In this document: positions 1 to 8,699 of the stretch, in pieces | How the letters are laid out: each line of letters begins with the position of its first letter | Numbering within the stretch: the first letter of the stretch is position 1 | Source of the DNA: Rhodospirillaceae bacterium | Lineage (GTDB): Bacteria > Pseudomonadota > Alphaproteobacteria > UBA8366 | NCBI GenBank assembly: GCA_002716125.1 | Contig: PAZH01000023.1 | Span: 99,771-163,770, forward strand | Length of the DNA: 64,000 bases | Reading direction: 5' to 3' | Made by a program: the position numbers and the translations under genes | The notes under the pieces: generated by a model | Database searches by the model: none | What the model was told of the DNA's origin: nothing | Seen by the model: only the letters and a program-made list of their open reading frames with translations

Positions 1-1908
1 TTGGATGGTTTGCGGATACAGACGCTATCGGGTGGGCTCGAGTTTCGCGATTTGGAAGTCGCGTACTTTGACGGCTTTCCAAAGGTCCGAAACATCGAAG
101 GAACCGCAACATTTACCAGAGATCGGCTCGACTTAGACGTCGCTCGCGGAAGTTTGATAGATTTGGATATCGACAATGGTGTCGTCCAATTGTCGCAACT
201 CGACACTGATCAAGAACGCATATCGATTGATTTGGTGGCGCGTGGTCCACTTGCGACCGCATTGTCGCTCGCCAACCGCAAGCCTCTCGGATTTGTAGGT
301 GAAGTCGGGATTGATCCCGCGGCCGTCGGCGGTGAAATGGCGGCTCGATTGGGCTTTCGGTTTCCGCTCCGGGCCGATGTTAAATTGAACCAAGTGAATG
401 TCGTCGGCGCCGCAAATATGCGTGGCGTCAGTATGAAGCCCGGTCCATTTGGGTTCCAACTCTCGAACTCCGACTTGGAATTAAAGCTCTCCAACAAAGT
501 GTTGAAAGTTGGCGGCCGGGTAGAGATGAACGGTGTTCCTTTGTCGGTCGACTGGCATGAAGTTTTTGTCGCGAGCGAGGACTTTCGAAGTCGTTATATA
601 TTGAGTGGCGAACTCGGCGCGCCGGAATTCAGCCGATTAGGTCTGCCGGATATGCCCTTTTTTGGCGGCCGTACGGAAATGAATTTGATCGTTAGCCGGT
701 TTGGCGACGGTCGGACCGAGGTGCTCGGTTCAGGCAACTTGAACGATGTTGTCTTGTCTGTTCCGGAGATCGGATGGATTAAGCCGGCAGGTCAGCCCGG
801 CACCGTCCGGTTCGGTATGACATCTTTAGCGGACGGTAGTGCACGTATCGACCGCTTCGACTTAATCGCCGGCGACATGGAAGCCATCGGTAAGCTGGAC
901 TTTGAAGGCGGAAACTTTCGAAGATGGAAAGCGGATTTTTCAAAATTCAAGGTCGGTAAGACCGATATTCGGGGACAAGTATCACAATTATCGGATGGAG
1001 AATTTCTTGTCCGGCTCGATGGTTCGCGCCTCGACATTGAACCGCTTTTGATTGGCGACCAGAGGGAGGGCCGCGAAGTCGCCCGAAATGCGGTTGCGGA
1101 AACAAAGCAAATTTATATCGATATGAATGTCGACAGCTTGCGTACCGGACCAAAGTTTGGCCTCGGTCGCACGGAAGGGCAAATGCGTCTTATCGGTCGA
1201 GAGATCGATATGTTGTCGATGGACGCGGGTTTGGGCGACGGTAAGTCTCTTCAAGTCAATTACGCACCTAGTCAAGCGGGACATGCTTTAGAAATCAGGT
1301 CGAATGATGCCGGTGCGACGCTACGGATGCTCGGTTGGAGCGATAAGCTTGAAGGCGGCGAATTGTCGGTGACGGGACAACGGCGCGGACAAGACGAACC
1401 GCTCAGTGGGTCGTTCAAGCTCTCCGACTACAAACTCACCAAAGCGCCCGCATTGGCACGCCTGCTTCAGGTCGCGTCTTTGACAGGTATATTCGATGCC
1501 TTGCAGAGCGGCCTTGAGTTTGTCGCGTTTGATGGAACGTTTGCCTATTCGAATAAGCTGCTCCGGGTGGAGCGGTCACGCGCCTACGGTTCTTCAATAG
1601 GCATAACCGTCGAAGGTGCGTTGGATCTTGAGGAAGATATCGCGGAACTGAAAGGCACGGTCGTACCGGCCTACACGGTGAACCGGGTCTTGGGACAAAT
1701 ACCGATCTTAGGTCCCATACTGACTGGCGGTGAAAACGAGGGGATCTTTGCAGCGAGTTATGCGGTGAACGGTCCCTTGGAAGATCCGGCAATCGCGGTC
1801 AATCCATTGTCCGCGCTCGCGCCGGGATTCCTGAGAAAGCTCTTCGATGCGATTGGTGGCGATACAGAACCGTCGCCGAGCGCGGTCCCTGAAAAACGAG
1901 ACAATTAG
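1..1908 (+). CDS. AsmA-like / DUF3971 family protein, 3' part
   Basis: The reading frame is open from the first base, so the gene starts upstream and only the last 635 residues are visible. The C-terminal 250 residues have the AsmA_2-type pattern of YhdP-like proteins: a conserved stretch around residues 440-530 (KLTKAPALARLLQVAS, then a GTFAYSN segment) and a closing region with VNRVLGQIPILGPI and a final 'NPLSALAPGFLRKLF'. These large proteins are linked to outer-membrane lipid homeostasis and are usually anchored in the inner membrane with a long periplasmic beta-rich groove. The beta-rich, low-cysteine composition fits. It converges with tyrS, 9 bases away. Family assignment is confident; substrate is unknown. 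Confidence 0.8.
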   Translation: MDGLRIQTLSGGLEFRDLEVAYFDGFPKVRNIEGTATFTRDRLDLDVARGSLIDLDIDNGVVQLSQLDTDQERISIDLVARGPLATALSLANRKPLGFVGEVGIDPAAVGGEMAARLGFRFPLRADVKLNQVNVVGAANMRGVSMKPGPFGFQLSNSDLELKLSNKVLKVGGRVEMNGVPLSVDWHEVFVASEDFRSRYILSGELGAPEFSRLGLPDMPFFGGRTEMNLIVSRFGDGRTEVLGSGNLNDVVLSVPEIGWIKPAGQPGTVRFGMTSLADGSARIDRFDLIAGDMEAIGKLDFEGGNFRRWKADFSKFKVGKTDIRGQVSQLSDGEFLVRLDGSRLDIEPLLIGDQREGREVARNAVAETKQIYIDMNVDSLRTGPKFGLGRTEGQMRLIGREIDMLSMDAGLGDGKSLQVNYAPSQAGHALEIRSNDAGATLRMLGWSDKLEGGELSVTGQRRGQDEPLSGSFKLSDYKLTKAPALARLLQVASLTGIFDALQSGLEFVAFDGTFAYSNKLLRVERSRAYGSSIGITVEGALDLEEDIAELKGTVVPAYTVNRVLGQIPILGPILTGGENEGIFAASYAVNGPLEDPAIAVNPLSALAPGFLRKLFDAIGGDTEPSPSAVPEKRDN

Positions 1909-1917
1909 CGTTCCGGT

Positions 1918-3171
1918 CTAACTGGGAACGACCAACGCGTGACGTTTGCGACCGGCCGATAGCTTCAGGACGCCCTCAGCGTTGAGGTCATCCAAGGTGG
2001 CCGATGCCGTCTCCTCCGAAATCACCGTATCGTTCAATCGCCCACCGCCACCCTTTATAAGACGGCGCGCTTCGCCGTTGCTCTTCGCCAAACCGGCCTC
2101 TCGCATCAACTCATAAATCGGAACGCCGCTTGATAACCGATCCTTTCCGATTTCGACGCGTGGGAGGTCTTCGCCACTACCGCCTTCGACGAATGTCCGG
2201 CGTGCGGTCTCTTCGGCGGCCTGGGCTGCGTCGTCGCCGTGGCACATGCGCGTGGCTTCATTCGCGAGCTTAATTTTTGCTTCGTTGATCTCCGCGCCTT
2301 CGAGTTTTTCAATCTCGGTAATTTCGTCGAGCGACAATTCAGTGAAGAGGCGCATAAATCGACCGACATCCGCATCTTCGGTATTGCGCCAGTATTGCCA
2401 GTAATCGTAAGGCGATAGCATGTCGGCATTCAGCCAAACCGCTCCGCTTGCGGTCTTGCCCATCTTGGCGCCGCTCGCCGTTGTGAGCAGCGGGGACGTC
2501 AAACCGAATAGCTGCGTACCGTCGACCCGGCGGCCCAATTCAACGCCCGCGACAATATTCCCCCATTGATCGGAGCCACCGAGCTGCAAACGGCAATTGT
2601 GGCGGCGCGATAATTCCAGAAAGTCGTAAGACTGGAGCACCATATAATTGAACTCGAGGAACGACAGGGGCTGCTCGCGCTCCAACCGCATCTTAATTGA
2701 ATCGAAGGTGAGCATCCGATTGACGGAAAAGTGCCGTCCATAGTCGCGGAGGAACTCGATGTATTGCAATTTGTCGAGCCAGTCGGCGTTGTTCACCATA
2801 ACGGCGTCGGTGCCGCCGTCGCCAAATGTCAGGAACTTCTGAAAGACACTCTTAATACCCGCAATATTGTTGGCGATGTCTTCCGTCGTCAGCAGTTGGC
2901 GCGACTCGTCCTTGCCGGATGGGTCGCCAACCTTGCTGGTTCCGCCGCCCATCAGGACGATCGGTTTCAAACCGCATTTCTGCATCCAACGGAGCAACAT
3001 GATTTGGACGAGACTGCCGGCATGTAGGGAGCTCGCTGTCGCATCGAACCCGATATACCCGGCCAATCCGTCCGACGCAGCCAGTTCGTCCAACGCATCA
3101 AAGTCGGTCGCTTGATGGAAGAAACCTCGTTCTTTCACCACTCGCAGAAAATCGGATTTTGGCGTACTCAT
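1918..3171 (-). CDS. tyrS: Tyrosine--tRNA ligase
   Basis: Class I aminoacyl-tRNA synthetase that charges tRNA-Tyr in the cytosol. The HIGH-like motif is S-L-H-A-G-S at residues 48-53. The second ATP motif is KMGKT at about 236-240. The tyrosine-site block GGSDQWGNI lies near 198-206, and an S4-like RNA-binding domain closes the protein ([11 protein letters not shown]). The ATG at 3171 gives 417 residues, the usual length of the family; a longer frame upstream adds 42 residues that do not look like TyrS and overlaps the promoter of the divergent anmK. Sequence-based confidence is high. Confidence 0.97.
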   Translation of the reverse strand: MSTPKSDFLRVVKERGFFHQATDFDALDELAASDGLAGYIGFDATASSLHAGSLVQIMLLRWMQKCGLKPIVLMGGGTSKVGDPSGKDESRQLLTTEDIANNIAGIKSVFQKFLTFGDGGTDAVMVNNADWLDKLQYIEFLRDYGRHFSVNRMLTFDSIKMRLEREQPLSFLEFNYMVLQSYDFLELSRRHNCRLQLGGSDQWGNIVAGVELGRRVDGTQLFGLTSPLLTTASGAKMGKTASGAVWLNADMLSPYDYWQYWRNTEDADVGRFMRLFTELSLDEITEIEKLEGAEINEAKIKLANEATRMCHGDDAAQAAEETARRTFVEGGSGEDLPRVEIGKDRLSSGVPIYELMREAGLAKSNGEARRLIKGGGGRLNDTVISEETASATLDDLNAEGVLKLSAGRKRHALVVPS

Positions 3172-3268
3172 GATATTCACAGGTTGTATGCTTGATCGAA
3201 GGGCGCACCGTTTAGCACAATAGGTGACGCGCGACAACGCGACGGAGTCGTCTATCGAGGAGGTGAAA

Positions 3269-4339
3269 TTGCTCGCAGTTGGATTGATGAGCGGCACGTC
3301 AATTGACGGAATTGACGCTGCGATCGTCGAGACCGATGGTGATCGGTCGGTCCGTCCAATTTCTTTCCATTCGGAATTCTACGAGCCGGAGTTTGCCAAT
3401 AGCCTGCGCGCGATTTTGGGCCGGAAAGATCGAAGTTCGGAGATCGATGAAGTCGAGCGGGAGCTGACTCTCTTACATGCCAAGGCCGTTAGTCGATTAC
3501 TTGCGAAATCAGATGTCCGTGCGGAGGCGGTCGATGTGATTGGCTTCCACGGTCACACAATACACCATGAACCCGATCAGCGTTTCACGTGGCAGATCGG
3601 CGACGGCGCGTTATTGGCTGAAGAGATTGGAATCGACGTTGTGGCTGATTTCCGATCGGCGGATGTCGCCAATGGCGGCGAAGGTGCGCCATTCGCGCCG
3701 GTCTTTCATGCGGCGTTGCTCGGCGACCGCGACCTTCCCATCGCGATCTTGAATATTGGCGGTGTCGCGAATGTAACGTTTATCGGCAATGACGATGCAC
3801 TCATTGCTTTCGACACCGGCCCTGGTAATGCGCTGATAGACGACTGGGCCAACCGAAATATCGGTAAGCCGATGGATCGAGATGGTGCGCTGGCCAAGCG
3901 CGGAAAGGTGGATAGAGAGGTATTGGCCCAACTGCTCGACAATTCTTATTTCGAGCGATTGCCGCCGAAATCGCTAGATCGCAACGATTTCGATCCTTCT
4001 CCGGTGGAGCCGATGCTCGTCGAGGACGGTGCGGCTACACTTACGCAGTTCAGTGTCGAATCCATCGCGATGTCACGTCAGCATTTTCCCGAACAGCCGA
4101 AACGATGGATCGTTTGCGGCGGCGGTCGTCGAAATCCGGCACTGATGGCGGGATTACGCGATGCGCTTGGCGTGGCGGTCGAGCCAATGGAATCGGCCGG
4201 ATGGGATGGCGACGCGATCGAAGCGCAAGCGTTTGCGTTTCTCGCCTGCCGGACACTAAAGGGCATGCCGATAAGCTTTCCCGAAACGACGGGCGTCTCG
4301 AAGCCGCAAATCGGCGGTGTCTTATTTCGGGCGGCTTAA
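3269..4339 (+). CDS. anmK: Anhydro-N-acetylmuramic acid kinase
   Basis: ATP-dependent kinase and hydrolase that converts 1,6-anhydro-MurNAc to MurNAc-6-phosphate in peptidoglycan recycling. The N-terminal [12 protein letters not shown] motif and the central [13 protein letters not shown] block are diagnostic, and the C-terminal [11 protein letters not shown] segment fits. I chose the TTG at 3269: a strong GGAGG (3259-3263) sits 5 bases upstream and the protein then begins [11 protein letters not shown], as in homologues (356 residues). A GTG at 3224 would add 15 residues of no family character; the GTG at 3263 overlaps the ribosome site. The gene is divergent from tyrS, as often seen, and its last 4 bases overlap the convergent hydrolase gene. 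Confidence 0.95.
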   Translation: MLAVGLMSGTSIDGIDAAIVETDGDRSVRPISFHSEFYEPEFANSLRAILGRKDRSSEIDEVERELTLLHAKAVSRLLAKSDVRAEAVDVIGFHGHTIHHEPDQRFTWQIGDGALLAEEIGIDVVADFRSADVANGGEGAPFAPVFHAALLGDRDLPIAILNIGGVANVTFIGNDDALIAFDTGPGNALIDDWANRNIGKPMDRDGALAKRGKVDREVLAQLLDNSYFERLPPKSLDRNDFDPSPVEPMLVEDGAATLTQFSVESIAMSRQHFPEQPKRWIVCGGGRRNPALMAGLRDALGVAVEPMESAGWDGDAIEAQAFAFLACRTLKGMPISFPETTGVSKPQIGGVLFRAA

Positions 4340-5001
4340 CCGATCACAGCTTGTTCGGCGTGTTCGACCATGGACCGGTCCAAATATTCACCGACGGTCT
4401 GCTCGAGTTCTTCCAACTTCTCGTGGAAGAAGTGGTTCGCACCGCCAATCGTATGATGGTCGATCTCAATTCCGCGTTGCTGGCGAAGTTTTCCAACCAA
4501 GGTTTCGATTGAGTCCGGCTGTACGATGTCATCCAAATCTCCGGAAAGGAAGAGGCCGGATGAAGGGCAGGGCGCTAGAAAACTGAAGTCGTACATATTG
4601 GCCGGTGGTGCGACGGACACAAAGGATGTGATCTCCGGCCGCCGCATCAGGAGCTGCATTCCTATCCACGCACCAAACGAGAAACCGGCGATCCAGCACT
4701 GCGGTGCATTTTCATTATAGCTCTGGAGCCAATCGAGGGCGGCGGCGGCGTCAGAGAGTTCGCCTTCGCCGCGCGCAAATGTCCCTTGAGACCTGCCGAC
4801 GCCGCGAAAATTGAACCGCATGCAAGCGAAACCACGCTGAAGAAAAATTTGGTACAACGTGTAGACGACCTTGTTGTTCATCGTCCCGCCGTGCTGCGGA
4901 TGCGGGTGCAACATCAAAGCGATCGGCGCGTTGGGCTCTCGTCCTGGCTGATACTTGCATTCTAGTCTGCCGTCGGGGCCGTTTATAATGACTTCTGGCA
5001 T
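4336..5001 (-). CDS. Alpha/beta hydrolase, COG2945-like
   Basis: Cytosolic serine hydrolase of 221 residues. The family start block LMLHPHPQHGGTMNNKVV is at 29-46, with its oxyanion-side HPHP. The nucleophile elbow G-F-S-F-G puts the catalytic serine at 108, a probable acid is in GDLDD (about 154-158), and the histidine is H190 in GANHFF. Short hydrolases of this type are common in Alphaproteobacteria and their physiological substrate is not known. The ATG at 5001 is preceded by no very strong ribosome site but matches the normal start of the family. It overlaps the anmK stop by 4 bases in a tail-to-tail arrangement. Confidence 0.85.
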   Translation of the reverse strand: MPEVIINGPDGRLECKYQPGREPNAPIALMLHPHPQHGGTMNNKVVYTLYQIFLQRGFACMRFNFRGVGRSQGTFARGEGELSDAAAALDWLQSYNENAPQCWIAGFSFGAWIGMQLLMRRPEITSFVSVAPPANMYDFSFLAPCPSSGLFLSGDLDDIVQPDSIETLVGKLRQQRGIEIDHHTIGGANHFFHEKLEELEQTVGEYLDRSMVEHAEQAVIG

Positions 5002-5104
5002 GATACTCGTCGTTGTTTCGAGCGAATTACGGGTGGAAGTGTCCGGAACTCACTCTTCGAATTACAGAATCGGCGTGTTGCCCCCCGGTTGACCCGGAAA
5101 GCCA

Positions 5105-5153
5105 GGATATCTATATCCAACCAATGCCCGGCATGAAACCCGGAAATTTCCGG
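5105..5153. promoter_or_regulatory. Two palindromes in the hydrolase/cysE divergent region
   Basis: The 236-base gap between the divergent hydrolase and cysE genes holds two clear dyads: GGATAT-CT-ATATCC at 5105-5118 and the perfect 14-base palindrome CCGGAAATTTCCGG at 5140-5153. They could be operators for either gene. No regulator can be named from the sequence. Confidence 0.35.
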
Positions 5154-5180
5154 TATATTGCCGAAAGAGTCGGTAGTTGC

Positions 5181-5208
5181 GCGGCGGTCGCATTTATTGC
5201 CCCGCCGC
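5181..5208 (+). promoter_or_regulatory. GC-rich hairpin in the cysE leader
   Basis: GCGGCGG at 5181-5187 pairs perfectly with CCGCCGC at 5202-5208 around a 14-base loop, 29 bases before the cysE start. No T-run follows, so it is not a typical terminator. It may be a leader structure or part of a regulatory site; function is inferred only from position. Confidence 0.3.
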
Positions 5209-5237
5209 TTCGGTAGATACATTAGGTGGACCGGACG

Positions 5238-5990
5238 ATGTTCAAGGCAATGCGTGAAGATATTCGAGGCGTTAAGGAGCGTGATCCGGCGGCCCGTTCT
5301 TGGCTTGAAATCGTCCTGTGTTACCCCGGATTTCACGCGATCGTTCTGCATCGCGCTGCGCATTGGGCATGGCGGCGAAACCTCAAACTGCTGGGACGTA
5401 CAATATCGCAGCTCGGTCGGTTTTTGACGGGTATCGAAATTCACCCCGGTGCCGCTATCGGGAGCGGATTCTTTATCGATCACGGCATGGGTGCCGTTAT
5501 CGGCGAGACCGCGATAATTGGAGATCGTGTGACACTGTATCACGATGTGACGCTCGGCGGTGTGGCGCCTTCGATCGATTCCGATAGTCAGCGCAACCAG
5601 AAACGGCATCCGACTTTGGAAGATGATGTGATCGTCGGCTCTGGTGCGCAAATTCTCGGACCCGTGACTGTTGGGCGATGTGCGCGGGTGGGTGCCAATG
5701 CCGTAGTCACCAAAGACGTGCCGCAAGGGGTAACGGTGGTCGGTATACCCGGACGGGCAATTCCCCGGTCGACGGATAATGCCGGCGCCGAATTTTCGCC
5801 GTACGGCACGCCGATCGGCGATATACCCGATCCGATCGCACGTGCGCTTGAAGGACTGATGGATCAAGTGACAACGCTCAAGGCGCGTGTGGAAGAGCTT
5901 GAGAGCCAATCGCCCACTCAAGGCGAATCACTTGAAGGCGCGGATTTCCCCGACAGCGTCACACGTGATCCTGCACAACCCAAAATATAA
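5238..5990 (+). CDS. cysE: Serine O-acetyltransferase
   Basis: Makes O-acetylserine from serine and acetyl-CoA, the first step of cysteine synthesis. The N-terminal helical part ([21 protein letters not shown]) leads into the left-handed beta-helix with catalytic D81-H82 in [14 protein letters not shown], then YHDVTLGG and the hexapeptide repeats up to about residue 180 ([12 protein letters not shown]). A 60-residue C-terminal tail with a short coiled-coil stretch ([20 protein letters not shown]) is longer than in E. coli CysE. The ATG at 5238 has AGGTGG 8 bases upstream; a GTG at 5226 is an alternative. It sits just before iscR and the desulfurase, so cysteine supply and use are side by side. 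Confidence 0.93.
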   Translation: MFKAMREDIRGVKERDPAARSWLEIVLCYPGFHAIVLHRAAHWAWRRNLKLLGRTISQLGRFLTGIEIHPGAAIGSGFFIDHGMGAVIGETAIIGDRVTLYHDVTLGGVAPSIDSDSQRNQKRHPTLEDDVIVGSGAQILGPVTVGRCARVGANAVVTKDVPQGVTVVGIPGRAIPRSTDNAGAEFSPYGTPIGDIPDPIARALEGLMDQVTTLKARVEELESQSPTQGESLEGADFPDSVTRDPAQPKI

Positions 5991-6008
5991 CGTATTTTCA
6001 ATATGTTG

Positions 6009-6036
6009 ATATTGCGGGCGGTCAAACCCGCAATAT
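6009..6036 (+). promoter_or_regulatory. Perfect 10-bp hairpin upstream of iscR
   Basis: ATATTGCGGG (6009-6018) and CCCGCAATAT (6027-6036) form a perfect stem with an 8-base loop between cysE and iscR. There is no T-run after it, so it may be a weak or Rho-assisted end for cysE, or an operator for iscR. The stretch after it (6041-6070) is AT-rich and could carry the iscR promoter. Confidence 0.4.
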
Positions 6037-6084
6037 GCGCTATATTAAGTAGCCATAAAGTCTATGTATTGAAGGACCGATATC

Positions 6085-6534
6085 GTGAGACTGACGACGA
6101 AAGGCCGGTACGCCGTAATGGCGATGGTCGATCTCGCGAAACACAGCGACGGAGAGCCTGTCGCTTTAGCGGATGTGGCGGATCGGCAGGGCATATCCCT
6201 GTCTTACCTTGAGCAGCTATTTCAAAAATTGCGTCGGGCCGAACTGGTAAAAAGTGTCCGGGGGCCGGGTGGCGGTTACTTGCTATCGAAAGACTCCCGA
6301 GAGATGCCGATTTCGGATGTGATCGCGGCAGTCGACGAACCGATGCGTGCAACAAGATGTGCGCCGGGAACCCCGCGTGGCTGTACGGGCGGGATCGAAA
6401 AATGTCTCACCCACGACCTTTGGGACGAACTGAGTGATCAGATTCACTTGTTCCTCAATTCCGTAACCTTGTACGATGTTGTGGAAGGCCGCGTTCGCCG
6501 TGACAACCTGTCCATCGGCGGGACGGCTGCGTAG
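6085..6534 (+). CDS. iscR: Rrf2-family Fe-S cluster regulator IscR
   Basis: Winged-helix repressor/activator that senses Fe-S cluster status. The start MRLTTKGRYAVMAM and the wing block SVRGPGGGYLL are typical of IscR. The cluster ligands are all present: C92, C100, C107 and H110 (C-x7-C-x6-C-x2-H), so it should bind a [2Fe-2S] cluster. Length (149 residues) is normal for the family. GTG start at 6085 following GAAGGA. The desulfurase gene starts 47 bases downstream, so this is very likely the head of an autoregulated isc operon. Confidence 0.94.
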   Translation: MRLTTKGRYAVMAMVDLAKHSDGEPVALADVADRQGISLSYLEQLFQKLRRAELVKSVRGPGGGYLLSKDSREMPISDVIAAVDEPMRATRCAPGTPRGCTGGIEKCLTHDLWDELSDQIHLFLNSVTLYDVVEGRVRRDNLSIGGTAA

Positions 6535-6581
6535 ATATCTTCAACGGCGGAGCGGTATTCGCTCCGGCATCGACTGTCCGA

Positions 6582-7676
6582 ATGGCTTATTTCGATCACA
6601 ACGCGACGGCACCGGTTTCGAGCGAAGTGGCAGAGGCTGTTGCCACCGCTCTGAAGACGTACGGTAATCCGTCCTCGGTCCATGCTGAGGGGCGCGTTGC
6701 CAGAGCTGCGGTGGAAGAGGCACGAGCACAAGTCGCCCAATTGGTCGGTGCCAAACCGGAAAACGTCATTTTTACCAGTGGCGCCACCGAAGCGAACAAT
6801 CAGGCGCTCCGGGGGTGTGGCCGTCCACAAGTTCTCGCGTCGGCAATCGAACATCCATCCGTGCTCGAGGTCGCGCCGGATGACGACCGTATACCTGTCT
6901 CTGCCGATGGCGTGACGGATTTGGACGCGTTGTCGGAGATGCTCAAGCGGCGCGGACGGTTTGTCGTTGTCTCGGTTATGGCCGCGAACAACGAGAGCGG
7001 CGTTATCCAACCGGTAAAACCGGCAGCCGAGAGAGCGCATTCCGCTGGCGCATTGTTCCATTGCGATGCCGTGCAGGCGGTTGGGCGAATTCCGTTCGAT
7101 ATGGAGCGCCTCGGTGCGGATATGGCCACAATATCCGCCCACAAGATCGGCGGTCCCAAGGACGTCGGCGCTCTCATACTGGCGGAGGGTATGGAAGTCG
7201 AGCGGTTCGTTCATGGCGGTGGGCAAGAACGTCGTCATCGCGGCGGTACGGAGAATGTCGCGGGTATCGCCGGGTTTGGTGTTGCGGCGAAACAAGCGGC
7301 GGAACGACGGCTCACAATTGGGCGGATCGCGAATTTGATTGGATTGCTCGAACGCCGCGCCGAAGCCGCGGTTCCGGAGGCGGTCGTCTTTGGCGAAGAC
7401 GTACCCCGTATCGCGAATACCTCCCTGATCGCATTGCCGGGAGTCGATGCGGAAACCCAGATTATGGCCTTGGACCTGGCAGGCGTTTCCGTCAGCGCGG
7501 GTTCTGCATGCTCGTCTGGAAAAGTTGCGGAAAGCCACGTCCTTGAAGCCATGGGCGTCGATAGCGCGCTATCACGCTGTGCCATTCGAATTAGCCTCGG
7601 TTTCGAGAACACCGTCGAGGAAGTCGATAAGTTTATTGAAGTTTGGAGCGGTCTCGCAAAACGGGCCGCATCGTAG
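6582..7676 (+). CDS. iscS: Cysteine desulfurase (IscS/NifS type)
   Basis: PLP enzyme that takes sulfur from cysteine for Fe-S clusters and thiolation, including the MnmA reaction. Landmarks: YFDHNATAP at the N terminus, GNPSSVH at 28-34, ATEANN at 68-73, H91 stacking on PLP, Schiff-base lysine K188 in SAHKIGGPK, the HGGGQERRHRGGTEN block, and catalytic loop cysteine C310 in SAGSACSSGK. At 364 residues it is shorter than E. coli IscS (404) and closer to NifS-type group I enzymes. No iscU or iscA follows; a ferredoxin comes next, 3 bases downstream of the stop. The symbol iscS is given by context and nifS-like is an equal description. Confidence 0.92.
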   Translation: MAYFDHNATAPVSSEVAEAVATALKTYGNPSSVHAEGRVARAAVEEARAQVAQLVGAKPENVIFTSGATEANNQALRGCGRPQVLASAIEHPSVLEVAPDDDRIPVSADGVTDLDALSEMLKRRGRFVVVSVMAANNESGVIQPVKPAAERAHSAGALFHCDAVQAVGRIPFDMERLGADMATISAHKIGGPKDVGALILAEGMEVERFVHGGGQERRHRGGTENVAGIAGFGVAAKQAAERRLTIGRIANLIGLLERRAEAAVPEAVVFGEDVPRIANTSLIALPGVDAETQIMALDLAGVSVSAGSACSSGKVAESHVLEAMGVDSALSRCAIRISLGFENTVEEVDKFIEVWSGLAKRAAS

Positions 7677-7679
7677 ATC

Positions 7680-8012
7680 ATGCCAAGTATGACATTCGTA
7701 TATCCCGACGGCACCGAGCGAACCGTCGAGGCGCCGGTCGGCGACAGCGTTTTGGAAATAGCCCACGCCAATGATATCGATATCGAAGGCGCCTGCGAGG
7801 GTTGCATGGCGTGTTCGACCTGCCATGTGATCGTCGATAAGGATTGGTATGGAAAACTGCCGACGCCGTCTGAAGACGAAGAGGATATGTTGGACCTCGC
7901 TTTTGGACTGACGCGGACTTCGCGCCTCGGCTGTCAGATGACGATTGCGGAAGGGCTGGACGGACTGCGTGTCAGCCTGCCTGGCGCAACGCGAAACATG
8001 ATGATGGATTAG
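7680..8012 (+). CDS. fdx: [2Fe-2S] ferredoxin, adrenodoxin type
   Basis: Small electron carrier (110 residues) of the Isc/adrenodoxin class. Cluster ligands are C39-x5-C45-x2-C48 and C85 in SRLGCQMTI. An extra cysteine, C42, lies inside the binding loop (E-G-C-M-A-C). The acidic helix (SEDEEDMLD) that normally contacts partner reductases or IscS is present. It follows the desulfurase gene by 3 bases, so it probably delivers electrons for cluster assembly. Start ATG 7680; a second ATG three codons later is possible. Confidence 0.92.
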   Translation: MPSMTFVYPDGTERTVEAPVGDSVLEIAHANDIDIEGACEGCMACSTCHVIVDKDWYGKLPTPSEDEEDMLDLAFGLTRTSRLGCQMTIAEGLDGLRVSLPGATRNMMMD

Positions 8013-8017
8013 AAGAT

Positions 8018-8698
8018 ATGGACGGCGCGAATTCACTGTTCGAACGGTTAAAAGCGACCTGTGCCGAAGATTGGAAACGTTATACCCATCATGATTTCGT
8101 TGCCGGGATCGCGGACGGAACCTTACCGGAGGCAGCCTTCCGGCATTACCTCATTCAGGATTATTTGTTCCTCATTCAATTTGCGCGGGCCTATGCGCTC
8201 GCGGTCTATAAGTCTGATACATTGGCGGATATGCGCCAGGCTGGAGCGGGCATGTCGGCGATCCTTGATACGGAGATGGCGTTGCATGTCGAATTTTGCC
8301 GAGGATGGAATCTCAGCGAATCCGATATGGAAGCCGCACCGGAAGATTCTGCCTGCATGGCCTATACGCGATTTGTCCTGGAACGTGGTATGTCGGGTGA
8401 TTTGCTGGATCTGCATATCGCCTTGGCGCCTTGCATCGTCGGTTATGCTGAGATTGGTGCTCGGCTCACATCGGATCCCGCAACGCTGACAGATGGCAAT
8501 CCTTACGGCGCATGGATCGAAATGTACGCGAGTGAGGATTATCAGGCTGTCGCGACTGATGAAGTCGCTTTCCTGGACGATCTCATGGCGCGCCGCGCTG
8601 GCCCCGGCCGGTTTGATTCTCTCGCTGATACGTTCGGCAAGGCGACACGTTTGGAAGTCGATTTCTGGCAAATGGGACTTAATCACACGGGCGACTAA
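8018..8698 (+). CDS. tenA: TenA-family thiaminase II-like protein
   Basis: TenA proteins hydrolyse aminopyrimidine breakdown products of thiamin so the pyrimidine can be salvaged. Visible signature residues: D48 in LIQDYLFL, the C139-xxx-Y143 pair in APCIVGYAEIG, and a C-terminal acidic residue in RLEVDFW, which place it in the TenA_C group. Length 226 is normal. It starts 5 bases after the ferredoxin stop and so is co-transcribed with the isc genes, with no room for a TPP riboswitch. Whether it is a true thiaminase or a side-branch member cannot be told. Confidence 0.88.
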   Translation: MDGANSLFERLKATCAEDWKRYTHHDFVAGIADGTLPEAAFRHYLIQDYLFLIQFARAYALAVYKSDTLADMRQAGAGMSAILDTEMALHVEFCRGWNLSESDMEAAPEDSACMAYTRFVLERGMSGDLLDLHIALAPCIVGYAEIGARLTSDPATLTDGNPYGAWIEMYASEDYQAVATDEVAFLDDLMARRAGPGRFDSLADTFGKATRLEVDFWQMGLNHTGD

Positions 8699-8699
8699 C

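Noticed and set aside
5013..5216. Small plus-strand frame of 67 residues before cysE
   Set aside because: No ribosome site, no family, and it covers the palindromes and hairpin of the divergent promoter region.
6444..7538. Minus-strand frame of 364 residues opposite the cysteine desulfurase
   Set aside because: Shadow of a well-supported gene; composition is typical of antisense translation.
8013..8017. TPP riboswitch before tenA
   Set aside because: Only 5 bases separate tenA from the ferredoxin gene, so there is no room for an aptamer.
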